Source: Glossina fuscipes (lineage: Eukaryota; Arthropoda; Insecta; Diptera; Glossinidae). From it: a stretch of 64,000 nucleotides of DNA. This document shows positions 48,640 to 60,029 of this stretch, in pieces. Numbering within the stretch: the stretch's first letter is position 1; the number at the start of each line of letters is the position of its first letter. The stretch is taken from positions 6,427,883-6,491,882 of the forward strand of contig NW_023998433.1 of the NCBI RefSeq assembly GCF_014805625.2, in the 5' to 3' direction. Under the pieces are notes generated by a model. The model searched no databases. It was given only the letters and a program-made list of their open reading frames with translations, and was not told where the DNA came from. Both the position numbers and the translations under genes were made by a program.

Positions 48640-49824
48640 TTATATTAATTATTACTAAAAACTAATATAAAGTATATAAGGAGAAATAAAGATAAAAAAA
48701 TAAATAATTAAATAATAATTCATGTATAAATAAATTAGAAAAAAAAAAAAAGCGTGTACACAGCTAGCTCAGAAACACGCTCACAACCAGTACAAACCCA
48801 AGTGAACTTCTAAACCATTGCCAACGTGCAAAAGCTTGGCAACCAATAACAGTAAACAACAACAGCTAATTTTCGAATCATAGCGAGAAGTTAAGATTAA
48901 GTTAGTTTTAACACAACATAGGCAAATCGCGCGTATTAAGCATAGTTGTTTTAATAGACCTTAAAGGGTCCAATATTGAGATTAAGTGATAGACATCATT
49001 CAGGTTTGACGGATTAAAGTGCTCATAATTATATTTATATTAACTAAGCCTAACGAAAATAAAGTGCCTACAGAAGCAATTAGCGACGTTAAAGCTTATC
49101 TCATCATGTAATTTAGGCGAATTGATTGTACAATTAATTAATTGAATTAAGAAAGAAACATGAAGAATAAATCTACGTTTCTCAAGTGACGGTAATGATA
49201 ACAAAAGCAACTTATTTTCATTAGGAGGTAGAGAGATATGCGGATCCTATACCAAATTCTTAACAGCAAACAGCAAGAATTGCTTTTGAACAGATTCGAT
49301 TGAATCTACGTAGCACCTATATGAAGGAGACCACACAACAGAGGCATACTCAAGTGTAGGTTTAACCAAACACATGTACAGCCTTTTCGTAATGTAGGGA
49401 TCATCAAGCTCTTTGGACCACCTTTTTATAAAACCAAGCGCGGACCTAGCTTTGCTTAACGAGAGCTCAATGTGCAAGTTAAAATGTAATCTATGGTCAA
49501 ATAGAACGCCTAAATCTATAAACGTATCGACGTCCTCCAACTTATGCGAATCAATGAAATACTGAGTAATAAATGACTTCCTTCTTACATTTTTTTAGAT
49601 TTAGTTTCAGAAAATTCATCGATTACCATGCTACCAAATTGTGCAAGTCACTTTGAAGCTAATGTGATTGCGATTCTACGGAGAAGGAAGAAAACAGTTT
49701 CACGTCATCAGCATGATGAAGTTAAACAAAACCCTGTTGTGTCGTGTTTTTCTTCCACTTTGGAAGGAAATTACGTAGATAAGCCAATTCGAATTTTCTG
49801 GAAAAGAAAAATAAATAATATGTA
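48640..49824 (-). mobile_element. LINE fragment (RT palm to 3' UTR), interrupted by mariner B
   Basis: On the - strand a reverse-transcriptase active-site motif, HADDVKLFSS, lies at 49686-49715, a variant of the usual YADD with His for Tyr. After frameshifts follow MEDVDTFIDLGVLFDHRLHF, LSKARSALGFIKRW and LVKPTLEYASVVWSPSYRCY, then SVQKQFLLFAVKNLV. This is the palm-to-thumb part of a jockey/CR1-like reverse transcriptase. It runs into a decayed C-terminus and a 3' UTR shared with the copies at 6440 and 51365. The conserved region before the active site (SGVPQGS..LGPLLF) is missing. Confidence 0.8.
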
Positions 49825-51111
49825 TTAGTTTGGGGAAAACGAAATCCATTATTTTTACATGAACTTCAGGACTTTATTTAACATGCTTCGGATTGTCCGA
49901 TTTGGGTCAAATATGCACCGTTTTGTTGTATGATTTGTTGCCATTTTAAAGGTAACTTCAAAATGCCTCTCTCATAGAAGTCCTGGTCTCTATTTGCAAA
50001 AAACTCTAGTAGTCGATTTTCACAATGCTCCCTAGATTCCAATTTTTTATCATTAAAGAAATTTTGCATGCAAGAAAAATATGATAATCGCTTGGTGCCA
50101 AGTCCGGACTGTATGGCGGATGCATTAAAACTTCCCAACCAAGCTCCCGGAGTTTCTGGCGAGTCACTGTAGATGTGTGTGGCCTAGCGTTGTCCTGGTG
50201 GAACACGACACCTCTCCTGTTGGCCAATTCTGGCCGTTTCTGGTCAATCGCTATCTTCAAACGGTCCAGTTGTTGACAGTAGAGATCAGAATTTAGCGTT
50301 TGGCCATATGGAAGCAACTCATAATAAATAATCCCCTTCCAGTCCCACCAAATGCATAGCAAAACCTTCCTGGCCGTTAGTCCTGGTTTGACCACCGTTT
50401 GAGGTGCTTCACCGCTCTTTGACCACGATCGTTTTCGCACAGGGTTATCGTATGTGATCCATTTCCCATCTCCAGTCACCATCCGTTTAAGAAATGGGTC
50501 TATCTCATTCCGTTTGGCCAAGGCTTCACAGATGGAAATTCGATCCATCACGTTTTTTTCTGTTAATTGGAGTGGCACCCAAACATCGAGCTTCTTTTTG
50601 AATCCAGCTTTGTGTAAATGGTTTAAAACTGTTTTATGGTCGATTTTTAGCTCCTGGGCGATGTTACGACTGCTAACATGCCGGTCAACTTCGATCATTT
50701 CTCCGATTTTATCGACTGTTTCAACGACCGGCCTACCTGTGCGAGGTGCATCTTTAACATCAAAAATTCCTGAACGGAATCTACGAAACCGAAATTGCAC
50801 ATAAGTGGCTGTTACAGTATCGGAACCATAAACACCATTCACAATTTTAGCCGCCTGACTTGCATTTTCGCCTTTGTCAAAGAAAAACTGCAAAATGTAC
50901 CGAATTTTCTCTTTGTTCACTTCCATTTTTAAACCGCTGTAACTCACAACTGAATGCACCAAACAAAAAACAGCAAAAGAATTTTTTTTACTGCGAAATG
51001 TCACCTTTCCAACGAGCATAAATCTAAAATTGTTTGATCGATACTTTACGAGAAATCTATCAGTGCAGCCATCTACCGAAAAAATAATGGATTTCTTTTT
51101 CCCCAAACTAA
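49825..51111 (-). mobile_element. mariner element, mellifera subfamily, copy B (near full-length)
   Basis: A 1287-bp element with terminal repeats TTAGTTTGGGGAAAAMGAAA that differ at one position over about 32 bp. It is flanked by TA at 49823-49824 and 51112-51113. Over most of its length it is nearly identical to copy A (11754-13020). It is inserted in an older - strand LINE whose parts lie on both sides. Confidence 0.95.
49878..50926 (-). pseudogene. mariner transposase, frameshifted (copy B)
   Basis: Same transposase as at 11807-12835. The start at 50926 (MEVNKEK) corresponds to copy A. The expected 349-codon frame is broken by deletion of one base near 50068 (GCATGCAAG against GCAATGCAAG in copy A), just after the third catalytic Asp (PSDYHIF). 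Translation then leaves the frame, and the last 65 or so residues are replaced by a short aberrant tail. Other differences from copy A are DGKW for DEKW next to the first catalytic Asp, and QFRF for QFWF in the N-terminal domain. It keeps the seven residues VVKPGLT that copy A has lost, so it shows the ancestral length. Not functional as it stands. Confidence 0.9.
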
Positions 51112-51113
51112 TA

Positions 51114-51250
51114 TATGGGGCAACCCTTTTGTGATTCCGTAAGTAAGAATAAAACATGCTTCTGCTTGAGGTTTGAATCAAATTTTTCTTTTCTTCTTCA
51201 TCTTGTTTGGATCTTGCCTTTATTTGCGAAATATAATACGTGATCAAATA
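51114..51250 (-). mobile_element. LINE fragment upstream of mariner B
   Basis: On the - strand, entering the mariner, the frame reads SRSMFYSYLRNHKRVAPYI. This resembles the linker before the reverse-transcriptase domain in jockey/CR1-like LINEs (..FYxYxRxxRKxxxxI). Orientation matches the LINE part at 48640-49824, so mariner B probably jumped into one LINE copy. Confidence 0.5.
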
Positions 51251-51364
51251 TACAATTTATAGGAAATCGTTAAAACTCATCACGAAAATAGTGAACTCAC
51301 GATTATGTACTCTGCATGTGAGATGAAACTTGTAAGGAAGCGATTGCTTCCTCATTAAATCCTC

Positions 51365-52130
51365 CGCTGTATTTCACAATGCTGGTCCTAATACACACTT
51401 CCTTCAGAGAACGCTATGTAGTTTCAATTGAATCTGTTCAGAAGCAATTCTTGTTGTTTCCCCTTTGAAATCTGGGTTGGGATCCGATTGCCTATCTTCC
51501 TCACTATGAAAGTAGGTTGCTTCTGCTGTCCTTACCGTCTCTTGAGAAACATAGGTTTGTTCTTCGCGTTTCCTTTGTAATCAAAGTAATAAATGGTGCT
51601 ATTGACTCGCCTTCATTACTTGGTGAAATAAGCTTTAATGTCCCTAACCGCTTCTCTAGGCACTTTATCTTGGTTAAGCTTAGTCAGTGTAAATTTAATT
51701 ATGAGCTGTTTAATCCGCTCAGAGTTGTTTGCAAAAACCTAAATGACGTCTGAAATCACTTATTCTCTTTATCGGACTCTTTAAAGTCCATTAAAGCAAC
51801 ATTGCTTAATACGCGCGATTTACCTAAGTCGTACTTAAACTAGCTTTTAACCTTAAAAAGTCGTTAACTATTATCGGTTACCAAGCTTATGCATGTTTGC
51901 GATGGCATAGGGGTTCATTTGCGATTTGGTCCTGTACCGGTTGTTAATGTGCCTCTATGTCGGTTGTGTACATGCTTTTTTTTTCTTTTTTTCCTTCTTA
52001 TTTGTTTTATTGTACTTATACTAAGTTTGAATATTAATTAATATAATTTTGCTTTAAGTGCCAATTGAACTCCACCGTTACTTGTTTAGTTGAGTTTTAT
52101 GTATAAGTAGAATTAAAATAAATAAATGAA
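51365..52130 (+). mobile_element. LINE 3' fragment, opposite orientation
   Basis: The + strand reads YVVSIESVQKQFLLF, NLGWDPIAYLPHYESRLLLL, SLPSLEKHRFVLRVSFVIKV, SPSLLGEISFNVPNR and FNPLRVVCKNLNDV. After a stop it continues with SIKATLLNTRDLPKSYLN. This is the C-terminal tail of the same LINE family as at 6440 and 48640, with the shared 3' UTR after it. It is 5' truncated. It faces the opposite way from the LINE pieces at 48640-51250. Confidence 0.8.
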
Positions 52131-52589
52131 AAACGTACACGACACTTACCCGATCTGGTCCAGAAGTATGGCTTAGAACTTCGTTCATTATTGCTGATTT
52201 CGTAAATATTGTTGATTTCTATATGTAACATTGCTCTATATAATTACCTACATGTACAGAAAAACTCTTAGGTTCCTGTATGCACGTATCTTATATGCAA
52301 GATCATTATACCCCGTGATATATGCACGTCTTATAAATAATTTATATTCATTATATTCTTTCATATGTACATACCCACCTTATAATATTTACTTCCTTCT
52401 TCACATACCTCTTTCAACTTAAATCTTTATGACTATGGTTACATCTAATATGACTACGCTACATTCTTTAGACCCTTTCCTATATGTATTATTATGTATT
52501 ATTATTATTATATTCTTCAACACATATTAATTGCATTGTTGTCACGTTCCCACATAGATTGTATAAATTCATTAAATATTTCCATATAT
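52131..52589. other. Non-coding stretch, no gene seen
   Basis: AT-rich; nothing recognised. Confidence 0.5.
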
Positions 52590-53677
52590 TGTAACGGGGG
52601 TTTTTTATAGGTGGGGTTTCGCTCAGAGCTGTCCAGTGGCCGTTCCAAGAAAATTTGTTCGTTGAATTAGCGGAACCTTCGTATTTTGGTTTTAGATCAA
52701 ATACATATTGAAGGAATCCAAGAAGTATACAAGATGGCCTTATTTGCGACGTAACTTCGTGGTAAAAGAAAAAAACCAACACGCAGCTTTGCTTTCTCTT
52801 TACCGAGGAAATATAACGCGCGTGCGACTGTGTTGCGAAAATGGAACTGTTCATTCAACTGCTGCTGAACAACTAAGGGAAAGATTGCTGATTCCGCGCT
52901 GGTTTTATAGCTGTTGGCTGTCGCACCAATGCGTTAATCTTCAGAGCTTTCACCCGAGGTGTGTTTATCTATTTAGGTGATTAACTTACTGAAAGCTATA
53001 TTCGTACTTATATGTAAAGCTGTAAAACGAAATCATGCAGCGTTGCATTGTAATTTCGCGAGAAAATAACAGGCATACAGTTTTTACTATAGGAACTTAA
53101 AGTTTAGTGAGCTTAACTATAATTAGTTAATTTTTATTTATATTTACATAATAAATCTTATAGTGTTCGGTTTGATTAAGAAAGTCTGCTTCCTTACAAT
53201 ACAAAATTTATAATTTTGCATATGTATACATTTTTTTCTTCTATATATATATATAAAATATATATATATATTGTTCTATTTACATATATATTTATATATT
53301 TATATATATACATATTTATATATTTATATACTTGTTACATTCTTCAATATAACATAACACGCTCGCAGCATCATACGTTAACTTAGAGATTCACCCCAAA
53401 TAGTTTTCTCTCAGATCCCTCACCTATGCATTAGTAATTTCACAACAGCATAGCAAGTGTGGAGGGTTGACAGCTTTAAAAGCTGCGCGCGACCACAGAT
53501 TTTCCTTTAATTGTTCATCGACAGTTAAGTGGAAAGGTAACTATTCTTATTATTATTTCAGAACATAGATGATTGGTTGCTTCCTGCAATAGGACTGTCA
53601 GGTATCCTTCGGTTTGAAAAATAACCGTTTGGGTAGCTAGGGTGATTGTACGCTGAACAATAAATACGATCGTTACA
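52590..53677 (+). mobile_element. Possible LTR (solo or single end) of an LTR retrotransposon
   Basis: The segment begins TGTAACG and ends CGTTACA, an exact 7-bp inverted pair with the canonical TG..CA ends. A polyadenylation signal, AATAAA (53659-53664), lies 13 bases before the end. The first 390 bases are less AT-rich, as in many U3 regions. The middle contains AT-rich repeats (53225-53335) and a CAGCTTTAAAAGCTG hairpin (about 53471). No matching target duplication or primer-binding site was seen, and no second copy lies in the window, so the call is tentative. Confidence 0.4.
53225..53335. repeat. AT-rich simple repeat
   Basis: TA tracts interspersed with TATATTTATATAT and ACATAT units. 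Confidence 0.85.
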
Positions 53678-54190
53678 GATTATATATTAACACAGTGAAT
53701 TATGCGATAAAAACGTTAAAACGATATCTACAATAGTATTATTGCGGTGAACCTAAGGGTTTCGTGATTTGAACACTTGCTCTGCCGGATTTTTTTTTTT
53801 CCTACACAATTTTCTTTCTTTTCTTTCCTTTTCATTTATTGATTTTCCTACTCAAGAACGAGTTCTTCTTCTTGTGAGCGATTGTAATATAAAAATTGCA
53901 AAAAGAAAGAAAAAACAAAGCAAACGAATCAAACAGCAGATTGAAGTTCTCCTTAATCAACAATAAATTGTCTTGCCTAGCATTAGCCCTGACTATACCG
54001 TGGCTATAGAAGGGAAAACCCTAGTAACGTTCCAAACTCATACTTGATTAAATGATTTCGTAAATAATAATTATTGCTCCTTTGATTTAAAGAAACTGAA
54101 TGTGATGTTCCTAAAGGACTTTTACGTGTTTAAAAATAACCATATATAAATAGGGCATGATTTGTGAGATGCAAATGTCATTTTTGAACA
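53678..54190. other. Non-coding stretch, no gene seen
   Basis: Directly follows the possible LTR. No gag or pol motif was found here, so there is no support for an attached retroelement interior. Confidence 0.5.
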
Positions 54191-54194
54191 TAAA

Positions 54195-54625
54195 TATGGC
54201 ACTATACTGGATACTATCAAGAGAGAACTTTAGAGAAGCATGAAAACTGATTTTTCGCGATTTCATGATTTCGGCTTGGACGATATGTGGTTCTAACAAA
54301 ATGGTACAATATTCCACACATTTCGTGAAAAAATCAATTTATTACAAGAAAATGTCAACAATCTGACGCTCTCCAAAAATGCACGTGAGATTGCTACAAA
54401 GATTATGTGATATAATTTTATTGGATTCTTTACTTTGGAGTTATATGGGAGCATTGGTTTACTCCAATAAACCACTAACACCCAATGGCCCTATTCTCAA
54501 AGATTGTTCGTGTTATTGTTGAAAAAAGAGCTGATTTAGCTGGAAAAATGGAAAAAATTAGTGTTCCAGAATAGAATTTCTGCACAAATCTATAGGCAAT
54601 CATTTAAGGTAAAAGAAAATTGATG
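54195..54625 (+). mobile_element. Tc1/mariner-superfamily relic
   Basis: The + strand reads FGLDDMWF(stop)QNGTIFHTFR, EKINLLQENV, then NFIGFFTLELYGS near 54417-54455. These correspond to DFDDxWFQQDGATxHTA and xxLLxExF..., followed by a decayed WPPRSxDLTPxDFFLWGY, in the DDE transposases common in insects. The second catalytic Asp (Q-D/N-G) has become Asn. Stops and frameshifts are present throughout. Confidence 0.55.
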
Positions 54626-54629
54626 TTGA

Positions 54630-57470
54630 TGACCCTTCATTTCTTTTTTCTTACTTACGTTAGGAACTTTTCAAGCAAACATCGTATATGTGTATACACA
54701 CACATAAAACAATAAATGCTTTGTAAACCGTGTGACGTCATATTAAGAAACTTCTAACAGAAGTTTTGCCTAAGCAAATAAGGAGAACAAAAAAGTATTA
54801 AATCCCATCCAGTTTTCGCACTTTTTGTTGCCAAATTAAAAAGTTAACTGTTGAAGACTAAGATAAATTTTATCAGTATTTATTTATTTACTGTTAGCAT
54901 CGATATTTCGGCCACTTCTGTATGTCAAATCATGCTGAAACTTTGCAATCGTAAATACGTTTTTTTATTTTAATGATCTAAACGGTGTAAAAGAAATTTT
55001 TCCCCAAAATCATTTTGTGACTGTGAGTACGCAGAAAAGCTTGAGATAGTTAGGAAATACGTGTACGACGGTGGGTGTGGTTTAATGTTTTTTTCTCTGT
55101 GCGAGCCAGAGGTAGAAATCCTTCATATATACTAGCGGCCCGTACGGGTAGCATATACGATTTACCATCCATGGCGCTTACATACTAAAACTACCTTTAA
55201 ACACATTTTATCGATCACTTTCCTCTGCGGGACCACCATTAGGTGTTACTTTGCGGAAGCTGATTGCAATTAGTGCACTCCAGGTGATGAGACCTTAGTG
55301 GGACGCATTATTGGCTTCCAATTATTATTCTCTCCACTCAATGTCTCTCTAACCACCGCAATTCCTGGAACACCTGCTGTGCAATTCTTAGATGCAAATA
55401 ATTTCGGAATCAAATTGAGCAGAACAAAACTGAGCAAAGTAATAGTTTATCTCACTGTGCCGTCTTCCAGTCATACATGTCCGACCCGTTGTAGATAATT
55501 TCGGAAGCAACCATGACTTAGTTAGAAACTGTGCGAGACAATAGTTTACCTCATCACACCACACGTTCCGGTTCATTTCGCCACGTAGGGGATGAGCGTG
55601 CTCATCACGCTTATCACATGATCAGCAATGTCAAACTCTCCTCATTCTTGAAGACGGTCGTTTACACTTATCCTCTTTGCTTCTTCTCGTAGGCGCGTCC
55701 ACCAGGTAATCAGTCGCGATCTGTAGGACCACTTCCACCGAGATCATGCGGAAGTCGCATATCTACTTAAGTGTGTGGATATGTGACTTTGACAAAACTA
55801 TTATAAATAGCTTAACTCGACATAAAAATTAGATTTTAAGTTAACATTCGTCAAAAACTATATTCTCTATCGATACATGATCATCTCATTTATATGGAAA
55901 CTTTGTTATGCTTAATATACTTAGTAGTAGCTGTAATAGATCTCATGTCTCGATATAAGTTGTTTTTTTCCTTTAGGTGCTTTGTTTGTAAACAAATATC
56001 CCAGCTTAATTTTACCTAAATACATGTACGTATGTCTATTTGTGTGTTTTATTTCTCCCATTTTCTGTATATAGATTAATGACAGATGATAATGCAATGT
56101 GTAAATTCAAAAGCAACTTGTTGAAATATTTTTAAACGGGTGCAGGCTTTGCTCTTCACTATGGTTGCGTTGGTTTGCATATTATCTCATTTCATTTCTT
56201 TTTCTTTTTTCCATTTAAAAAATATAGCCAAGCAATTAACGCGTATTGTAAACAACGTATTATTAAAATAATAATATGTCGCATATTTTCTGTTGTTTAA
56301 GACTGAATTGTTCATCAAGGATATCACTAAAATTCAAAGGGATTGTTTATATATACAAATAATATGTAAATTTATATATGTGCTTTGCTATGGTGGTTGA
56401 AAGTACAAATCTTCATTGATACTACCAGTTTATATCAACAGCATGCACGATTCGCCATCGAAGGCGATCCTTCTCTGCTAGATCAGCGCTAACTATTATC
56501 CCACGGAGCGAAATTGCATTGAGTGTGACTCCTGGGTGATATTTTTATTCCTTTCTACTAACTCTCCGATGGTTGGAGCATCGTAATTCTTGGAAAATTT
56601 TTTTGTTCATCAATGTCGGCCATATTCCTCAATAAAACTTGACATGCATGATCTCCTCTCTCATATACATTCCATTGACGCACGCTTATAAGCTTGTTTA
56701 GGTCAGTCTTTGTGAATATTTCTGGACACAATTGTAACCAATCGTATGTGTGTTCTAAATATGCTTAAGACGCATAATCGCCACGTGGACTTTTATATTT
56801 TTACTTAAACACTCCATAAAATATGCAAAACGAGTATTAAAAAACGAATACGAAGAGAGCAGAATTTTTAATGACTCAAACCGTTGACTTTCCACATATA
56901 GTCGTACGCGCACTCATATTACTGGTATTCTAAGTGCACTGCATAATTTGGCAAGCGTAAGACGCAATTAACGACGACAAAGCGATTTAAGTACAAGTTT
57001 ACCACGTTCAAAGTAGTGTACAAAGATATTAAGCTAATTGTATGGTGTAGAGATTCCAGACCAGAGAAAACAAAAATCGTCAGGAAAACTGCATTTTGAA
57101 TGACTTTGAATGAGTTTTTCGAGCTTATATTGCTACCGCTGGCTTCTTCAAGTTTTGTCCATGTCCCTGCTGATCCAAATAAAATGTTGTATATTTTATG
57201 GGCGACGTTCAAACTACTTGAAAAAGAACTCAACCCACGCTTTTTGGAAAAAGTTTTTTTCGAAAAAATCTTATGATAGTCGATAAATTTTGGGTGAAAT
57301 TTTCAGAAAATGTTGTTCAGAATTTGTTGTTTTGTGGCCTGAAGGTCAGGTATTCATTTTTAACTCAAATTCAATTCACATTCAATTCAAGTTCGATTCC
57401 AATGGGTGAAGTAATTAAAATTCCTTTCAAATTCAATTTTGATTAAAAAAGGATGTTTTACGGAATCTGT
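54630..57470. other. Long stretch without recognised genes
   Basis: The 55090-55760 part is less AT-rich and contains a local imperfect repeat (AGTAATAGTTTATCTCA near 55437 against GACAATAGTTTACCTCATCA near 55538). A GAGCGAAATTGCATTGAGTG block near 56507 faintly resembles 55262-55300. I recognise no protein. It may be an old transposon. Confidence 0.45.
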
Positions 57471-57479
57471 CACGTCGCC

Positions 57480-57650
57480 CTCATGTTTTTTTTTTTTGGT
57501 ATAACCGATAAGTATTACGCGTTTACTGACTGAGCACTCACTACGCTCACTCACAGCTATGACCAAAGAAAATTCCCCCGCGCTGAGATTTAAACCAGCG
57601 AACACTGACTTGGTAGTCATGATTTGTCCGTTTTCATTCACACACTCTAA
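57480..57650 (-). mobile_element. Possible tRNA-derived SINE
   Basis: On the - strand, TGACTACCAAGTCA could be a decayed anticodon arm. It is followed by CGCTGGTTTAAATCTCAGCG, which resembles a T-arm with an RNA polymerase III B box (GGTTCRANTCC). A T-run/A-run lies at 57487-57498. The B box has mismatches, and no A box is clear. Confidence 0.3.
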
Positions 57651-57664
57651 TGTAGGTAAGTCCT

Positions 57665-57810
57665 TTCATTTTCCAGGATGCATTAAGTTTGTACGAATGT
57701 ATGCAACACACTTGACAAGGACTTGAGATAGATCCACCTTTCATTACACCGATCGATTCAAAATCACATCTAAGTTTATTGGTCCAGTGTTTCGACTTTT
57801 TTTTATATAA
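57665..57810 (+). repeat. Short interspersed repeat, decayed
   Basis: TTTGTACGAATGTATGCAAC, GAGATAGATCCACCTTTC and CACCGATCGATTCAAAATCA follow the order seen at 34195 (GGATGTTTGTAAC..GACCCACCTTT..CCGA..GATAGAATCA). Confidence 0.5.
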
Positions 57811-59898
57811 TTTTTACTGAACAAACGATGGTAGTAGTACCGCTTAAGAAACAACTGCATAGCCAAGACAATACAAACATTTGATTTAAACTTTGAAATA
57901 ATGCACAATTTATTGACTTTCCTTTTTTTTGTAGGTTTTACTTTTACTTACATATTTATTAACATGGTCACCACCAGGATACAGGTTTGTAGGTGTTGGT
58001 CACGCAAACTTATACACTTAAAAAGTGGGAGCAGTATTTGTATTTAAGACATTAGATGATGTTTTTTAAGGCAAGAAAATGTTTTTGGTCTCCTCTTATA
58101 AAGGGTAAAATGTTTTGATTGGCTTTTAAATGAAAATTTTTGGTTAGAGGCACATTGTACCTAACGTTAAGGTGAATTTTAATGGAAAACCCTTCGACGA
58201 ACATTCAAATAGTTGTTGTTCACAACTGGACAAAGCAATCTTAAGCGCAAAACTTACGATTGATAGAAGTCCGCGAAAGAATTTTGTTCCATGATGACAG
58301 GAGCTGCTTATGAACTTACCACATATTACTGAAAGTTGATCGGCAAATGGTGTACCGTTACTCTCCAAACAGTGCTTACCTGAGACTATATTATTATTGG
58401 TTGCATAGAAATCTGCAAGACTCAAATCGAAATTCTTTCATAAATGAGAATACTCTTATTATAATGTGTGATTGTCTGAGAAAGAGGAGAAAGTTTATGA
58501 ACACGGAATCAAGAAGTTATGTCTGAAAAATTGAAATATGCAAAATGCCTGATGATTAATTATTTAATACGATGACATCGTGTCTACTTGAAAAAAAATA
58601 TTTAAGCTTTATAAAATTGCAATTATATTTTCATTTTATACGCTGACTTTTAGAATTAATACAGACTGTCTCCATTATAAGACTCCACATTTTTCGAAAT
58701 GCCTAGCGTATGTAGAATGAGAATGCGTTGGTGTGTGTGCGCGTGTATGTGTATATGATTATGTAAATTTGTATTTGCTCATGTGTTTAAAATATCTTGA
58801 GAATACAATTTTCTTTCTTTTCTTTTTTGCTTTTCAACTTTTCTTTCGCATATTTCGGCCTTAAGTGTTTTGAAGTTTTATCAGCAGAATGTTATGTATT
58901 GCAATCGATCTACCAGCCAAGATGATCGTTTGGGTTTGTTCAACGCACTAGCGTTTTATACTATGTACCGTAGAACCGTATGCATACGTTTAAAGCGCAA
59001 AGTCATGCATTCAGACATTCATAGACGTTGCCACCACCAGATGTGGAGGACAATAGAATGAGATTAAATGCCGACAACATGAGATCGAATTGATACCACA
59101 AAGTAAACAAACAATTTCAGGTGCTGCTACAACATATCGATGAACGCTGCAGCATTTCTTAATGTTGAACATACACATTAAAGCGTATACATATAGTATA
59201 TGGCCAAATGTTGCCGTTGAAACTTTTGCGTTTAGACGGCCTTTGTGGTGCTAAATGTATATTTAGTGGAACAAAAGACTGGTGAGCTTAAGTTATTGTA
59301 GCTTCACAAAACAACTACAATAAAACTGAAACAATAATCAAATTTCACAAGAACTAACCTAAATCGAATCTTATAACTATGTAGTGTATGAGTTTGTACA
59401 AGCATAAGGCATAAGCCATGTGAACGCTTTTTTAGAAACTATATCAGCTGTGTAGTCAACTTATCACAGGATGATGACAACGAGCGTGCGGGAAATGAAT
59501 GAAGATTTAAGGCTTAAGCAATGTTTCTCAAATACAAATTCACTTAAATTTTGGCTTACTAATCGAAATCTACCCAATCTAAAGGTAAATGAATACCTTG
59601 GTTGGTTGGCTGATTGTTTGTTGGCTACTTGGTTAACTCTGCATGCTCTGCTGTGTTCGGCAAAAAGTGCGTAACCGAGCGATGCTGTTTCACTAAATTA
59701 TTATGTTAACATGGAAATAATTGAAACAAGAATTCACTTATGGCGGGCAATTTATATATTTTTACCGCATCTGAAAGTGGCATTTCGGCAAAACAGCAGC
59801 AACAACCGCAACCGTTTTTTCCCTATTGGGCAATAAATACCTGGAACAATTGATGTTGGTACAAATGTGTTCTGAAGTGCAGAAGATCGTGTTCGGTG

Positions 59899-59930
<32 letters not shown>

Positions 59931-59986
59931 GTTTGCTGTTATTGTGGTAGTAAATGCTGTTACATGCTAGTTGGGCATATAAATAG

Positions 59987-60029
<43 letters not shown>

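Noticed and set aside
55960..55980. Strong pyrimidine tract TTTTTTTCCTTTAG followed by GTGCTT
   Set aside because: Good acceptor, but the adjoining donor is poor, so not counted as a recursive splice site.
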